Shown in pieces: positions 29,059-37,426 of a DNA stretch of 64,000 bases (positions are counted from its first letter, which is position 1; each line of letters begins with the position of its first letter). The translations under genes were made by a program, and so were the position numbers. Source of the DNA: Mycobacteroides immunogenum (GTDB lineage: Bacteria > Actinomycetota > Actinomycetes > Mycobacteriales > Mycobacteriaceae); contig NZ_CP011530.1 in the NCBI RefSeq assembly GCF_001605725.1, positions 124,001 to 188,000 of the forward strand, given 5' to 3'. Under the pieces are notes generated by a model. That model saw only the letters and a list, made by a program, of their open reading frames with translations, had not been told where the DNA came from and did no database searches.

Positions 29059-29240
29059 CCGCTTCGGCCCGAGAGGGCGCTGACGTACGGAGTCCGGGCT
29101 GATTCCGCATGCGTTCTCCCACGTGGTTGCGAACATTGCCGGGTCTACCTGGTTCGGTAGCTCGCAGCGACTTCATTGCCCGCTGCCCAAAAGGTTTGCT
29201 TGACGCGGGTGTGACACGTGAGATCGGCATGAATTTGCGT

Positions 29241-29246
29241 TATGCT
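29241..29246 (+). promoter_or_regulatory. Possible -10 element for the 46-aa small gene
   Basis: TATGCT lies in the AT-richest part of the interval, 43 bases before the GTG start and 33 bases before the ribosome site. A TTGACG at about 29200 is too far upstream to be its -35, so the -35 is unclear. Confidence 0.35.
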
Positions 29247-29288
29247 ACGGACCGGTTCTGAAAGCTAGCCGACGCAGGAGATGTTCTC

Positions 29289-29429
29289 GTGCCCAACACA
29301 CCCGTTACCAAGACATGGGTTGGCCGAATTGCCTGGTCACTGCTCCGTCATCCCATGAAGAGTCATAGTTTCCCTGCGAAAAACGAGCGGCTGATCACTC
29401 CCGAAGAGCTGCTGCGCTTCAGCCACTGA
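29289..29429 (+). CDS. Small protein of 46 residues, unknown function
   Basis: GTG 29289 to TGA 29429 encodes a basic, amphipathic 46-residue protein (begins PNTPVTKTWVGRIAWSLL, ends in PEELLRFSH). AGGAG sits eight bases before the GTG, the best ribosome site in this interval, and a -10-like TATGCT is upstream. Codon third positions are GC-rich as in real genes. There is no signal peptide; the central IAWSLLRHPM is weakly hydrophobic and could be a peripheral membrane helix. It stands alone between gltD and an MPT64-like gene. No family recognised. An overlapping ATG at 29281 gives a less plausible 25-codon frame. Confidence 0.6.
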   Translation: MPNTPVTKTWVGRIAWSLLRHPMKSHSFPAKNERLITPEELLRFSH

Positions 29430-29570
29430 GCGTTGCTCGCGGCAGCTGTCGGCGTGTCCGATCGCAGACACGCGCAGTGCTTCAAGATCGTTATAGAGCT
29501 GTAACCAGCCGGGGCGCGGGTGGTAGCCGACGATGATTGAGTGCGTGATGGCTGGACCTGAGGGGGGGAC

Positions 29571-30362
29571 ATGGCGAGTGCGCATGTATGCGCCGGTCTG
29601 CTGTCGGCGGTTCTCTGTGGATGGTTAGGTCCGGCGGCCATGGCCCGGGCGGAGCCGTCGAGCGCGGCGGGCCTCTGCCATGAGATGCGTGGCAGTTGGG
29701 ACGAAGCTGCCACCAGATGCACGCTGATTTCCCGAAACAGCAAGGCGGCCGATGTGAAGGCCACCGCCACGTACTCGTCGGAGCTGCTCGACGACCCGGT
29801 CATGGGCCCGACACTGACCGATAACGTGCGGAAGTTTCTGGGGCAGTTCTCGTCACTGAATGACAGCTATATCGGTAGCAGCGAAGCGACGTTGGGCTAC
29901 ACCCGCTACGAGCGGACACCGGCAGATAAGTCAGTGGTGCTCAAGTACTACACATTCTTCGGTGGTGCAGCTCATCCGAACACGGCGCTGTCAACCTTTA
30001 CTTTTGACGTCACGCGTGGCAGGCAGCTGCAGCTTGCCGACTTGTTGTGTGGCGGAGGCAATCCCGACAAAATTCTGCCGCAGTACGTGCGTCCGTACCT
30101 TCAGAAGGAGATCGACAAACTCAATGCCAATCGGCCGGCAGGCAACTCTGCGCTGACGATCGACGAGTTCGAGCCATTACCTCCGGGGGCCGAGCACCGA
30201 CACACCTACGTCAACTCGTACGACGCGTGGGCCCTTGATGGCGAGTCGCTGCTGCTGTTCCTACCGTCTGCCCGACTGGGGCCGGTGGGTGCCGGACTCT
30301 TCCAGGTCAGAGTGCCGCTGTCGGCATTGCAACCGATTCTGCGGGAAAGTTGCGCTGCCTAG
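29571..30362 (+). CDS. Secreted MPT64/RsiV-like (DUF3298) protein
   Basis: A 263-residue exported protein with a signal peptide (about 1-28, cleavage after ARA). The mature part resembles the M. tuberculosis antigen MPT64: a Cys near residue 36 and 50 (LCHEMRG, TRCTLIS), the segment VVLKYYTFFGGAAHPNTA (compare MPT64 VVLKVYQNAGGTHP) and the FDV/LLFLP strands of the DUF3298 fold. MPT64 proteins are abundant secreted antigens without a known enzyme activity. It stands alone, convergent with the methionine aminopeptidase gene, whose end it overlaps by four bases. Start ATG 29571 follows GAGGGGGGAC. Confidence 0.82.
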   Translation: MASAHVCAGLLSAVLCGWLGPAAMARAEPSSAAGLCHEMRGSWDEAATRCTLISRNSKAADVKATATYSSELLDDPVMGPTLTDNVRKFLGQFSSLNDSYIGSSEATLGYTRYERTPADKSVVLKYYTFFGGAAHPNTALSTFTFDVTRGRQLQLADLLCGGGNPDKILPQYVRPYLQKEIDKLNANRPAGNSALTIDEFEPLPPGAEHRHTYVNSYDAWALDGESLLLFLPSARLGPVGAGLFQVRVPLSALQPILRESCAA

Positions 30363-31123
30363 GGCAACGTCAGAACCTGAGGCCCGTCCTCGGTGATGGC
30401 GATGGTGTGCTCGGAATGGGCGCCCCGCGAACCGTCCGCCATCCGCAGGGTCCACCCATCGGAATCCACGGTGAGCCGGTTGGTTCCGCGTCCGAACCAC
30501 GGCTCCAGCGCGAGCGTGAGGCCCGGTTCCAGCGTCAATCCCCGTCCGGCGGTCCCCTTGTTCGGCACGTGGGGGTCTTCGTGCATCGTGCGGCCCAGGC
30601 CGTGCCCACCGAAGTCGGTGTTGATTCGGTACCCGGCGTCTTGGGCGACCGCGGCCACTGCCGCAGAAATATCGCCGAGCCGATTACCCGGTCGGGCTGC
30701 CGCGATGGCGGCGTCGAGAGCCACCCGGGTGGTCTCGATCAGTCGGACATCCTCGGGGTCCGGGGTGCCAACGATGACGCTCACGGCGGAATCGGCCACC
30801 CAGCCGTCAATACTCACCGCGAAGTCCATGCTGAGCAGATCACCGTCGGCTAGCCGATAGTCGTGTGGAAGTCCATGTAGCACCGCGTCGTTCACCGAAA
30901 GGCAGATGACGTTGCGGAAGGGGCCGCGGCCAAATGAGGGGGAGTAGTCCCAGTAGCAGGACACGGCACCACGGTCGGCGACCATCTCTCGCGCGCGCTG
31001 TTCGAGTTCCAGCAGGTTTACTCCCGGCGCGGCCAGCGATGACAACTCGGTCAGCACGGAGGCCACGAACTCGCCGGTCACGCGCATGCGTCCGATCTCC
31101 GCGGGCGACTTCAGCTCGATCAC
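30359..31123 (-). CDS. map: Type I methionine aminopeptidase paralogue
   Basis: A 254-residue MetAP of the pita-bread fold with all five metal ligands: Asp100, Asp111, His174, Glu207, Glu238, plus His83 and His181 at the active site. It lacks the N-terminal SH3-binding extension of longer mycobacterial MetAPs. MetAP removes initiator methionine. Essential map genes normally sit next to secY/adk; this copy instead faces an XRE regulator, and its start is 16 bases from the first of two GGTATTTAAATACC palindromes. It is therefore probably an extra, regulated copy, perhaps with a specialised substrate set. Confidence 0.9.
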   Translation of the reverse strand: MIELKSPAEIGRMRVTGEFVASVLTELSSLAAPGVNLLELEQRAREMVADRGAVSCYWDYSPSFGRGPFRNVICLSVNDAVLHGLPHDYRLADGDLLSMDFAVSIDGWVADSAVSVIVGTPDPEDVRLIETTRVALDAAIAAARPGNRLGDISAAVAAVAQDAGYRINTDFGGHGLGRTMHEDPHVPNKGTAGRGLTLEPGLTLALEPWFGRGTNRLTVDSDGWTLRMADGSRGAHSEHTIAITEDGPQVLTLP

Positions 31124-31138
31124 GGGCTCCTCCTTGAT

Positions 31139-31180
31139 GGTATTTAAATACCACCTTAGGGCTTTTGGTATTTAAATACC
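31139..31180. promoter_or_regulatory. Twin perfect palindromes GGTATTTAAATACC between map and the XRE gene
   Basis: Two identical 14-base perfect palindromes at 31139-31152 and 31167-31180, centre to centre 28 bases (close to three helical turns), in the 75-base divergent promoter region. Such paired AT-rich sites are a strong candidate operator for the adjacent XRE repressor, which would control itself and map together. Confidence 0.75.
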
Positions 31181-31198
31181 AAGACTAGAGTCGGTGCC

Positions 31199-31465
31199 AT
31201 GGTCCGTCAGCCGCTTACCGCCGAACAACTCGCCGCCGGCAAGCGGCTGGGCGGCTTGCTGCGTGCCGCGCGTGCCGACCGGGCGCTGGAAGATGTCGCG
31301 CGGGCCTCGGGGATTTCTCCGGAGACGCTGCGGAAGATCGAAACAGGACGCCTGCCGACACCCGCATTCGGTGCCGTCGTCCAGCTGGCCGCAACACTGC
31401 GCCTCGACCTCAATGACGTGGCCGCGGTCTGGCAAGAAGAGTCCAAGATCGGCGCCGCGTCCTAA
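31199..31465 (+). CDS. XRE family helix-turn-helix regulator
   Basis: An 88-residue protein consisting of one XRE domain (about 12-80): LGGLLRAARADRALEDVARASGIS forms helices 1-2 and the PETLRKIETGR segment is the recognition helix. There is no ligand or peptidase domain, so it probably acts as a small dimeric repressor. It is divergent from the map paralogue, with two perfect palindromes in between that are its probable targets. The ATG at 31199 lies 19 bases after the second palindrome, so binding would also block its own promoter. Confidence 0.87.
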   Translation: MVRQPLTAEQLAAGKRLGGLLRAARADRALEDVARASGISPETLRKIETGRLPTPAFGAVVQLAATLRLDLNDVAAVWQEESKIGAAS

Positions 31466-31489
31466 CCACCACGGCCGTAAACTCGGCGG

Positions 31490-32821
31490 GTGCACAGCTG
31501 GGGTGGGGAGAGGCGGCTGCCGCGTAAGGCCGCGGTGATCGCGGTGGTGGTGGCGGTACTGGCGATGGTGGTACATGACCAGCTGGTCCCGTTCGGCATC
31601 CGTTTTTTTGGACTGACCGAGAACGGCTACGACCTGGACACCTACCGCGCCGCGGTGCGGGGGCTGTGGGAGGGCAAGCGGCTGTACGAGGCGCCGGCGC
31701 TCAACCAGGCCTGGTTCGTGTATCCGCCCTTCGCGATACTGATCCTCGCCCCGCTGGGATGGGCGTCATTCGAGGTCGCCAAGTGGGTACTGCTGGTGCT
31801 CTCGCTTTGCGCCCTCGCACTGATCGCGTGGCGCATCCTGCGGCTGGCCGGTATCCGCGGCGACGGACGGCTGCTCATTGTCAGTGTGGCGCTCGCAGTG
31901 ATGGTCATCGATGTCGAGCCGGTTCAGGCGACGCTCTGGTGGGGGCAGATCAACGTCCTGCTCATGGCCGCGGTGCTTCTCGATCTGCTGGGTCCGCCGC
32001 AGTCCCGGTGGCGGGGCATAGGGCTCGGTCTTGCCGCGGGCATCAAGCTCACCCCGCTGATCTTCCTGCCGTACCTGCTGCTTACCCGCCAGTGGCGTGC
32101 TTCGGCGATCGCCACGGGCACGTTCGCCGCCACCGTGGCGTTGACGTGGCCGCTGCTGCCGCGTGACAGTGGATGGTTCTGGAGCCATCTGGGCGACACC
32201 GCGCACATCAGCCGGATTGACCACCTGGCAAACCAGTCGATCAACGGATTTCTGGCCAGGTACTTCTTTCCTCTGCCGCGCCCGGAATGGCTGTGGATTG
32301 TGTTGAGCCTCTTGGCACTTGCCGCGGGTCTTGCTGTGGCCGTGTGGGCGTACCGCCGGGGTGAACGAACGCTGGCGGTGGTGTTGGTGGGCCTTACCGG
32401 CTGTGCGGTATCGCCGTTCAGCTGGGCCGCGCACTGGGTGTGGTTCGCACCCGCGATCATCTGGATGGTCGCGAAAGCATGTACAGCGCAACGGCCTTGG
32501 TCGCGCGGGTGGGCCTACCGCGCGGGCGGTCTTTTCGCGCTGGTCTTCATGTGGACTCTGCACCGGCCGGGGCGCGGAAACACCACCATCTACTTCAGCG
32601 GGGCGTACTGGAATTTCCTGGATCTGCGGCCCTTCTGGGTGGGCCAGCTGGCGAGCGGCTGGTATCCGTTGGTGTTTCTCTGCTTCATGATCGGCGCCGC
32701 CGGCTGGCTGCGCCTGAGCACCTATACGACTGCCCCACAGGACGAGCTCGCGCTGCTGACCGCGGACATCGAGGACTTCGTCCCCGACGATCTTGACGAG
32801 CCTATGGGGGCACGCGCCTGA
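31490..32821 (+). CDS. GT87 (DUF2029) polyprenyl-phosphomannose-dependent mannosyltransferase
   Basis: A 443-residue GT-C membrane glycosyltransferase with about 11 transmembrane helices. The first periplasmic loop has the acidic GYDLDTYRAA typical of the catalytic Asp region, followed by QAWFVYPPFAIL, and later GQINVLLMA and GIKLTPLIFLPYLL are hallmark GT87 segments. Mycobacterial members add alpha-1,2-mannose to PIM, LM or LAM from polyprenyl-phosphomannose on the outer face of the membrane. The C-terminal 35 residues are cytosolic and acidic. Start GTG 31490. It overlaps the next gene (ATGA), a membrane-anchored protein that may be a partner. Confidence 0.87.
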   Translation: MHSWGGERRLPRKAAVIAVVVAVLAMVVHDQLVPFGIRFFGLTENGYDLDTYRAAVRGLWEGKRLYEAPALNQAWFVYPPFAILILAPLGWASFEVAKWVLLVLSLCALALIAWRILRLAGIRGDGRLLIVSVALAVMVIDVEPVQATLWWGQINVLLMAAVLLDLLGPPQSRWRGIGLGLAAGIKLTPLIFLPYLLLTRQWRASAIATGTFAATVALTWPLLPRDSGWFWSHLGDTAHISRIDHLANQSINGFLARYFFPLPRPEWLWIVLSLLALAAGLAVAVWAYRRGERTLAVVLVGLTGCAVSPFSWAAHWVWFAPAIIWMVAKACTAQRPWSRGWAYRAGGLFALVFMWTLHRPGRGNTTIYFSGAYWNFLDLRPFWVGQLASGWYPLVFLCFMIGAAGWLRLSTYTTAPQDELALLTADIEDFVPDDLDEPMGARA

Positions 32822-34209
32822 TGACCGACGCGCCGCCGACTGCCAGACGATGGATGCTGCTGGCCGGTGCGGCCGCGCTGGTTGCGGCGCTGATCATCAC
32901 ATCCGTCGTGATTTCCCAAAGGCGTGATTCCGCGGCCCCATCCAGCGATCCCGTGGCCACACCCAGCACGAGCACGCCCGCAGCCCCTACCGCCTATGTG
33001 CCCACGCCGATACCGGAGCATCCGCTGCTGCGGTATCTGCCGGCGCTGGCCAATGCGCCCGGCTGGTTGGAAATGAACTACTGGGCACCTCATGGCGATG
33101 ACGATTACGCCAGATCGAGGCGTGCTCGGTGTGGTTTTGCCCCGGAGCCCGGCGACCCCAACAGGCCCATGCTGATTGGTGCCTATTACAAGAGGCCGAA
33201 TCGCGGCGGACCGAGCTTGCGTGTGCAGCTGTGGAGCACCTGGCCAGACCGTGATGTAGTGGACGATATGGTCGCGTGGGGCAACCACTGCGCGCGGTAC
33301 GTCGATGAGTTCCACAACACCCATATCATTCGAATGATTCGCAATAGTCCGGTAATGCCGAGCGACGCAATCCAATTCGAGCACCGAAACATCACTCCGC
33401 CCATCGCCCCGGACCCGAACTACGCCGACCCCAACAATCGTGCCGTGGTGATCGCCCGCAATGGGATGGTGCTGCGCGCCGAGACCTTCCCTACCCGTGA
33501 GAATTCCGGGGAAGGCGACTTAGCGCAGATGGTGCGGGCGTTCGTCGCCCAAGCGGCAGAGAAGCCCAACACCGTGATCTCGACGTCCAGCATCGCCCAG
33601 TGGCCTCCGGCACGGATTGCGACACCTGCCATGGCGCAGCCTGCGGTGGAGTCTGATGTGCGTATCCGGCCCCCCGACTTTCCGCCGCCCACCGTCACTA
33701 CGGATACCCAATCGTGCGAAAACGACCCGCTGGCGTCCAGGGGACGCGGCAGCGAAGACGCGTGGCGCACGTCGCCGCCGGGAGGCGATCTGCGGGTTGT
33801 GGCCAACGGTACGAAGGTGCTGCGGGAACGCGCCGGCGTGGACGGACTGGCATTACTCGACCGGTGGATTCAACAATGCCGGGAACACCTCGACACCCCG
33901 GAAGTCTGTGTCGGTACCGGTTGGAGTCCGTCATTGACGGCCCTGCCGCCCATCAGAATTCACGGCGAGTTGGTCAGCGGCTATGAGCGGGTGGTGCTGA
34001 CTCTGGGCCACGCCAAGGGCGGCAACGCCATCTGCGAAGTGACAGGCACGGTGGCACAGACAGCGCGGGTGCGCGGCGTCGTGCTCTACGCGGGGACACC
34101 GTACGTATCAGTGTCGGGTGTGAACAAGGCCTGGCCGGAAGCTGAGCAGGCGCTGCGCGAGCAACGCGATCAGCTGGCGTACGTGATCGATCGCATCCAC
34201 CACGCCTAA
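32821..34209 (+). CDS. Membrane-anchored extracytoplasmic protein of unknown function
   Basis: A 462-residue protein with a short cytosolic N-terminus, one transmembrane helix (about 12-31), a Ser/Thr/Pro/Ala linker (to about residue 65) and a large outer domain containing six spaced cysteines that could form three disulfides. No enzyme motif was recognised; two similar-length halves (about 70-260 and 290-460) are possible. Its ATG overlaps the GT87 stop, so it is co-translated with the mannosyltransferase and may act in the same cell-envelope step. The PHP gene follows nine bases after its stop. Confidence 0.72.
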   Translation: MTDAPPTARRWMLLAGAAALVAALIITSVVISQRRDSAAPSSDPVATPSTSTPAAPTAYVPTPIPEHPLLRYLPALANAPGWLEMNYWAPHGDDDYARSRRARCGFAPEPGDPNRPMLIGAYYKRPNRGGPSLRVQLWSTWPDRDVVDDMVAWGNHCARYVDEFHNTHIIRMIRNSPVMPSDAIQFEHRNITPPIAPDPNYADPNNRAVVIARNGMVLRAETFPTRENSGEGDLAQMVRAFVAQAAEKPNTVISTSSIAQWPPARIATPAMAQPAVESDVRIRPPDFPPPTVTTDTQSCENDPLASRGRGSEDAWRTSPPGGDLRVVANGTKVLRERAGVDGLALLDRWIQQCREHLDTPEVCVGTGWSPSLTALPPIRIHGELVSGYERVVLTLGHAKGGNAICEVTGTVAQTARVRGVVLYAGTPYVSVSGVNKAWPEAEQALREQRDQLAYVIDRIHHA

Positions 34210-34218
34210 GGTCTGACT

Positions 34219-35229
34219 ATGGACCCGGTTAGCGCGCTACGCGAGATCGCGTACTACAAGGAGCTCGCGCGTGAGGAATCCCGTCGAGTCATGGCCTACC
34301 GCAAGGCCGCCGAGGCCATCGCCGCACTCAGTCCCGAAGAACGAGAACGTCATGGCGACAACAAGACCTGGAAAAGCCTGACGGGCCTGGGGCCCAAGAC
34401 GGCGACCGTCGCCGCCGAGGCTTGGGCAGGCAAGGTCCCGGCGACCCTGGAACAACTGCGTGCCAATGCCCAGAGCACCGGTGGTGGCACTATGCGGGAG
34501 GCACTCAAGGGTGATCTGCATCTGCACTCCAACTGGTCGGATGGATCGGTCCCCATCGAGGAGATGATGAGCGCCGCCAAGGCGCTCGGCCACGAATACT
34601 GTGCGCTCACCGACCATTCGCCCCGTCTGCGGGTGGCCAACGGGCTATCGGCGGACCGGCTGCGCGCTCAGCTGAAAGTCATCGACGGTCTGCGAGATCA
34701 GATGGCGCCCATGCGAATTCTGACAGGCATCGAGGTCGACATTCTGGATGACGGTGATCTGGATCAGGACCCCGAGCTTCTCGATCAGCTCGACATCGTG
34801 GTGGCGAGCGTGCATTCCAAGCTGGCGATGGATTCCGCCGCCATGACACGGCGCATGATCGCTGCCGTCACCAACCCGCGCGTGGATGTGCTGGGACATT
34901 GCACGGGGCGGCTGGTGGAGGGGGAGCGCGGCACTCGCGGCGAGTCGAAATTCGATGCCGCCGAGGTATTTCGGGCCTGTCGCGATTCTGGCACGGCCGT
35001 CGAGATCAATTCGCGACCGGAGCGCCGGGATCCGCCGCGCCGGCTGCTGGACCTGGCGTTGAACATCGGCTGCGATTTTTCCATCGATACCGACGCGCAC
35101 GCGCCAGGGCAGCTGGAGTTCTCCGGGTACGGCTGCGAGCGCGCGCTCGACGCGGGGGTCCCGGAGGAACGCGTGATCAACACCTGGCCCGTCGAGCAGC
35201 TGCTGGCCCGGACGCAACAAGCCCGATAA
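34219..35229 (+). CDS. PHP-domain phosphoesterase with N-terminal HhH region (PolX-like C-terminal half)
   Basis: A 336-residue protein. The N-terminal 90 residues are helical with a helix-hairpin-helix-like LTGLGPKTATVA, and the PHP domain follows with metal-binding HLHSNWSDG (His101, His103), a His in ASVHSKL and DTDAHAPG. PHP domains are trinuclear-metal phosphoesterases; in PolX they act as 3' exonucleases or AP endonucleases. There is no polymerase domain here, so this is a stand-alone hydrolase likely acting on DNA ends or a small phosphate. By position it matches M. tuberculosis Rv3856c. Confidence 0.87.
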   Translation: MDPVSALREIAYYKELAREESRRVMAYRKAAEAIAALSPEERERHGDNKTWKSLTGLGPKTATVAAEAWAGKVPATLEQLRANAQSTGGGTMREALKGDLHLHSNWSDGSVPIEEMMSAAKALGHEYCALTDHSPRLRVANGLSADRLRAQLKVIDGLRDQMAPMRILTGIEVDILDDGDLDQDPELLDQLDIVVASVHSKLAMDSAAMTRRMIAAVTNPRVDVLGHCTGRLVEGERGTRGESKFDAAEVFRACRDSGTAVEINSRPERRDPPRRLLDLALNIGCDFSIDTDAHAPGQLEFSGYGCERALDAGVPEERVINTWPVEQLLARTQQAR

Positions 35230-35243
35230 TCGCCTATTGACAC

Positions 35244-35272
35244 TTTGAACACATTCGCGCAAAGTGTTCAAA
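35244..35272. promoter_or_regulatory. Inverted repeat TTTGAACAC...GTGTTCAAA, candidate TetR operator
   Basis: Nine-base perfect arms (35244-35252 and 35264-35272) separated by 11 bases, ending directly before the TetR start codon at 35274. TTGACA just upstream (about 35238) could be a -35, so binding would block the whole oxidative operon. Confidence 0.6.
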
Positions 35273-35273
35273 C

Positions 35274-35867
35274 GTGAAGCTCGTGAAGACGACGGGCCCG
35301 CGCGGCGAGGTTCCCGAACCGATCGTCGCTGCCGTCGCACAGACCCTGGTCAGATCCGGAATTCAACGATTCAGCCTCTCGGCCGCCGCCGACGAGGCGG
35401 GTGTTTCACGTGGCACCATCTACAACTGGTTCGGCGGCAAGAAGGAAGCCATCGATGTCGCCGTGGGCTTCATCGCGGGCGCCTTCATCGAGCTGTTCGC
35501 CGGAGCGGTGAGTGCCAAGACCACCCTCACCGATCAGGTCGGTGAGGCCGCGGTGCGTATCAGCGACCACCGCGCCTGGTCCGATCGGCTCGATCCGACG
35601 CTGCATGTCTCGAACGTGCTGGAGCTGGTGCTCGAAGAATGCGGCGACGACCTGATGCGCCGCTCTGTCGAGTTCTGGGTGCCACAGGTGGACGCGGCCA
35701 AGAGGAGGGGAGAAGTCGGCAATGACGTCGACGCCACCGAGGCGGCCGAATGGATCATGCGAACCCTGATGAGTATCGAAGTGCTGCCCGCCATCTCCGT
35801 CGACCTGAAGGACCCGGACCGGGTGCGCGGCTACTTCTCCCGTTACATCCTGCGCGGACTGGCATGA
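35274..35867 (+). CDS. TetR family transcriptional regulator (QsdR-like)
   Basis: A 197-residue TetR protein with the HTH at about residues 30-60 (SAAADEAGVSRGTIYNWFGGKKEAI) and a ligand domain whose ISDHRAWSDRLD ... HVSNVLELV pattern resembles the QsdR/steroid-responsive group. The GTG start directly follows a palindrome with arms TTTGAACAC. Its stop overlaps the FMO start (ATGA), so it is the first gene of a five-gene operon (FMO, SDR, P450, methyltransferase) that it probably represses. The ligand is probably a substrate of those oxidases, perhaps a terpenoid or steroid. Confidence 0.87.
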   Translation: MKLVKTTGPRGEVPEPIVAAVAQTLVRSGIQRFSLSAAADEAGVSRGTIYNWFGGKKEAIDVAVGFIAGAFIELFAGAVSAKTTLTDQVGEAAVRISDHRAWSDRLDPTLHVSNVLELVLEECGDDLMRRSVEFWVPQVDAAKRRGEVGNDVDATEAAEWIMRTLMSIEVLPAISVDLKDPDRVRGYFSRYILRGLA

Positions 35868-37426
35868 CGGACATCGACTTTCGGGTCGCAATCATCGGCG
35901 CAGGTCCGGGCGGCATCGCCGCCGCCCACTATCTGCGCAGGCAGGGCATCGACGATTTCGTGATCTTGGACCGCGCCGCCGACTTCGGTGGCACCTGGCG
36001 CGACAACACCTATCCCGGGCTCGCCGTCGATATCCCGGTGTTGTTCTACCAATTGAGTTTCGCGCGCACCGGGCAGTGGAACAGACTGTTTGCCGACGGC
36101 GCCGACATCCAGCGCTATCACCTGTCGGTGGTGGCACAGCTGGGGCTGCGCAGGCATTTCCGCGGTGACAGCGAGGTGATCGCGGAACGCTGGAACGAGC
36201 CCAGCGACTACTGGGAACTCACCATCGCGGGACGGCCGCCCATCCGCGCCAGGTATGTGATCAGCGCCGTGGGTGGATACATCGACACCAAACCGGGCCC
36301 GGATATCCCCGGCATCAGCGACTTTCGCGGCAGGGTCATGCGCCCGAACGCGTGGGACCACTCGTACGACTACGGCGGGAAGCGTGTCGCGGTCATCGGT
36401 ACGGGCTCCAGCGGCATCCAGATCGCGCCCGCCGTCGCCCGGACTGCCGCGTCGGTAACCACCTTCCAGCGCACGCCCGCATGGATCATCCCCAAGCCCA
36501 ACCCCGATCTATCGCCGCGCGCTCAGCGGATCCTCAACGCGCCGTTCGTGCTGACGATCATCAACATGCTGATTGTCGCGGCCATGGATATCGCGGAGGC
36601 CCTGCTGTTTCACTTGCTGCCACTGCTTCCGGAATCGATACTGCGCCTTCTGATTCCCCGGTACGACAACATGGCGAGGCGGTGGTACCGCAATCTGCTG
36701 GCGGGCATCGTCAGGGACCCGAAACTGCGGGACGCCCTGATGCCCAGCTACGGCATACTCGCGCGACGCACCATCTTGTCGAACGACTTCCTGCAGGCCG
36801 TGGATGCCGGTGCGGTTCGACTGGTCACCGAACCGATCACGTGCGTCACCGAGACCGGTATCGAGACGGCAGACGGAACACACCACGCTGTCGACCTTCT
36901 GGTGTTGGCGACGGGATACCAGATCTATACGGACCCGGAACACTACGAACCGGGAGTGGTTCAGGGCCGCAATGGATTTGACCTTGGTGAATACTATCGC
37001 GACAACGAGATGCGTACCTACGGCGGATCCGCGTTGCCTGGGTTGCCCAACCGGTGGATGTTGGTGGGACCCGAGGGCAACCAGGGGCAGGGCTGGCACG
37101 CGATGGTAGAGGCCAATGCACGCCACGCAGCCCGAATCATCGGCGAATCGCGCCGGCGCCGGCGCGAGGTCGCGGAAGTGAGTCAGCGTGCGTTCGACAG
37201 ATGGGTACGCCGAATGGCGCATCAGAGCAAGGCAATCCGGCTGTATGCCACCGATTGTCAGCCGCCGCTGAGTACTTACTTCGTCAACTCCAAGGGCGAG
37301 GCACGGTATTACCGTCCGCAAACGGTGAGCGAAATGAACTGGTTCTCCAGGCATTCCCGCATCGCCGACTACTCGTTGCGGCCGGCTTCCATGGATGCGG
37401 AGGTGCGTTATGACAAGTCAGCCTGA
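35864..37426 (+). CDS. FMO-family flavoprotein with atypical Baeyer-Villiger fingerprint
   Basis: A 520-residue class B-like flavoprotein monooxygenase: FAD motif IIGAGPGGIAAAHYL (10-24), GGTWRDNTYPGLAVD, and NADPH motif VIGTGSSGIQIAP (178-190). The fingerprint FxGxxxHxxxW[PD] is altered: FRGRVMRPNAWD at 154-165 has Arg160 where the catalytic-cycle His normally stands. The enzyme may therefore oxidise in another way (for example hydroxylation or uncoupled oxidation) or act on an unusual substrate. ATG 35864 overlaps the TetR stop; the longer frame upstream covers TetR codons. It overlaps the SDR start by 17 bases. A hydrophobic stretch near 225-250 suggests membrane contact. Confidence 0.87.
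   Translation: MTDIDFRVAIIGAGPGGIAAAHYLRRQGIDDFVILDRAADFGGTWRDNTYPGLAVDIPVLFYQLSFARTGQWNRLFADGADIQRYHLSVVAQLGLRRHFRGDSEVIAERWNEPSDYWELTIAGRPPIRARYVISAVGGYIDTKPGPDIPGISDFRGRVMRPNAWDHSYDYGGKRVAVIGTGSSGIQIAPAVARTAASVTTFQRTPAWIIPKPNPDLSPRAQRILNAPFVLTIINMLIVAAMDIAEALLFHLLPLLPESILRLLIPRYDNMARRWYRNLLAGIVRDPKLRDALMPSYGILARRTILSNDFLQAVDAGAVRLVTEPITCVTETGIETADGTHHAVDLLVLATGYQIYTDPEHYEPGVVQGRNGFDLGEYYRDNEMRTYGGSALPGLPNRWMLVGPEGNQGQGWHAMVEANARHAARIIGESRRRRREVAEVSQRAFDRWVRRMAHQSKAIRLYATDCQPPLSTYFVNSKGEARYYRPQTVSEMNWFSRHSRIADYSLRPASMDAEVRYDKSA

Noticed and set aside
31199..31465. XRE/map pair as a toxin-antitoxin module
   Set aside because: The MetAP is a normal full-length enzyme, not a toxin family, and the genes are divergent, not in one operon.
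34219..35229. PHP gene as full DNA polymerase X
   Set aside because: Only the HhH-like segment and PHP domain are present; the nucleotidyltransferase palm is missing and the length (336) is too short.
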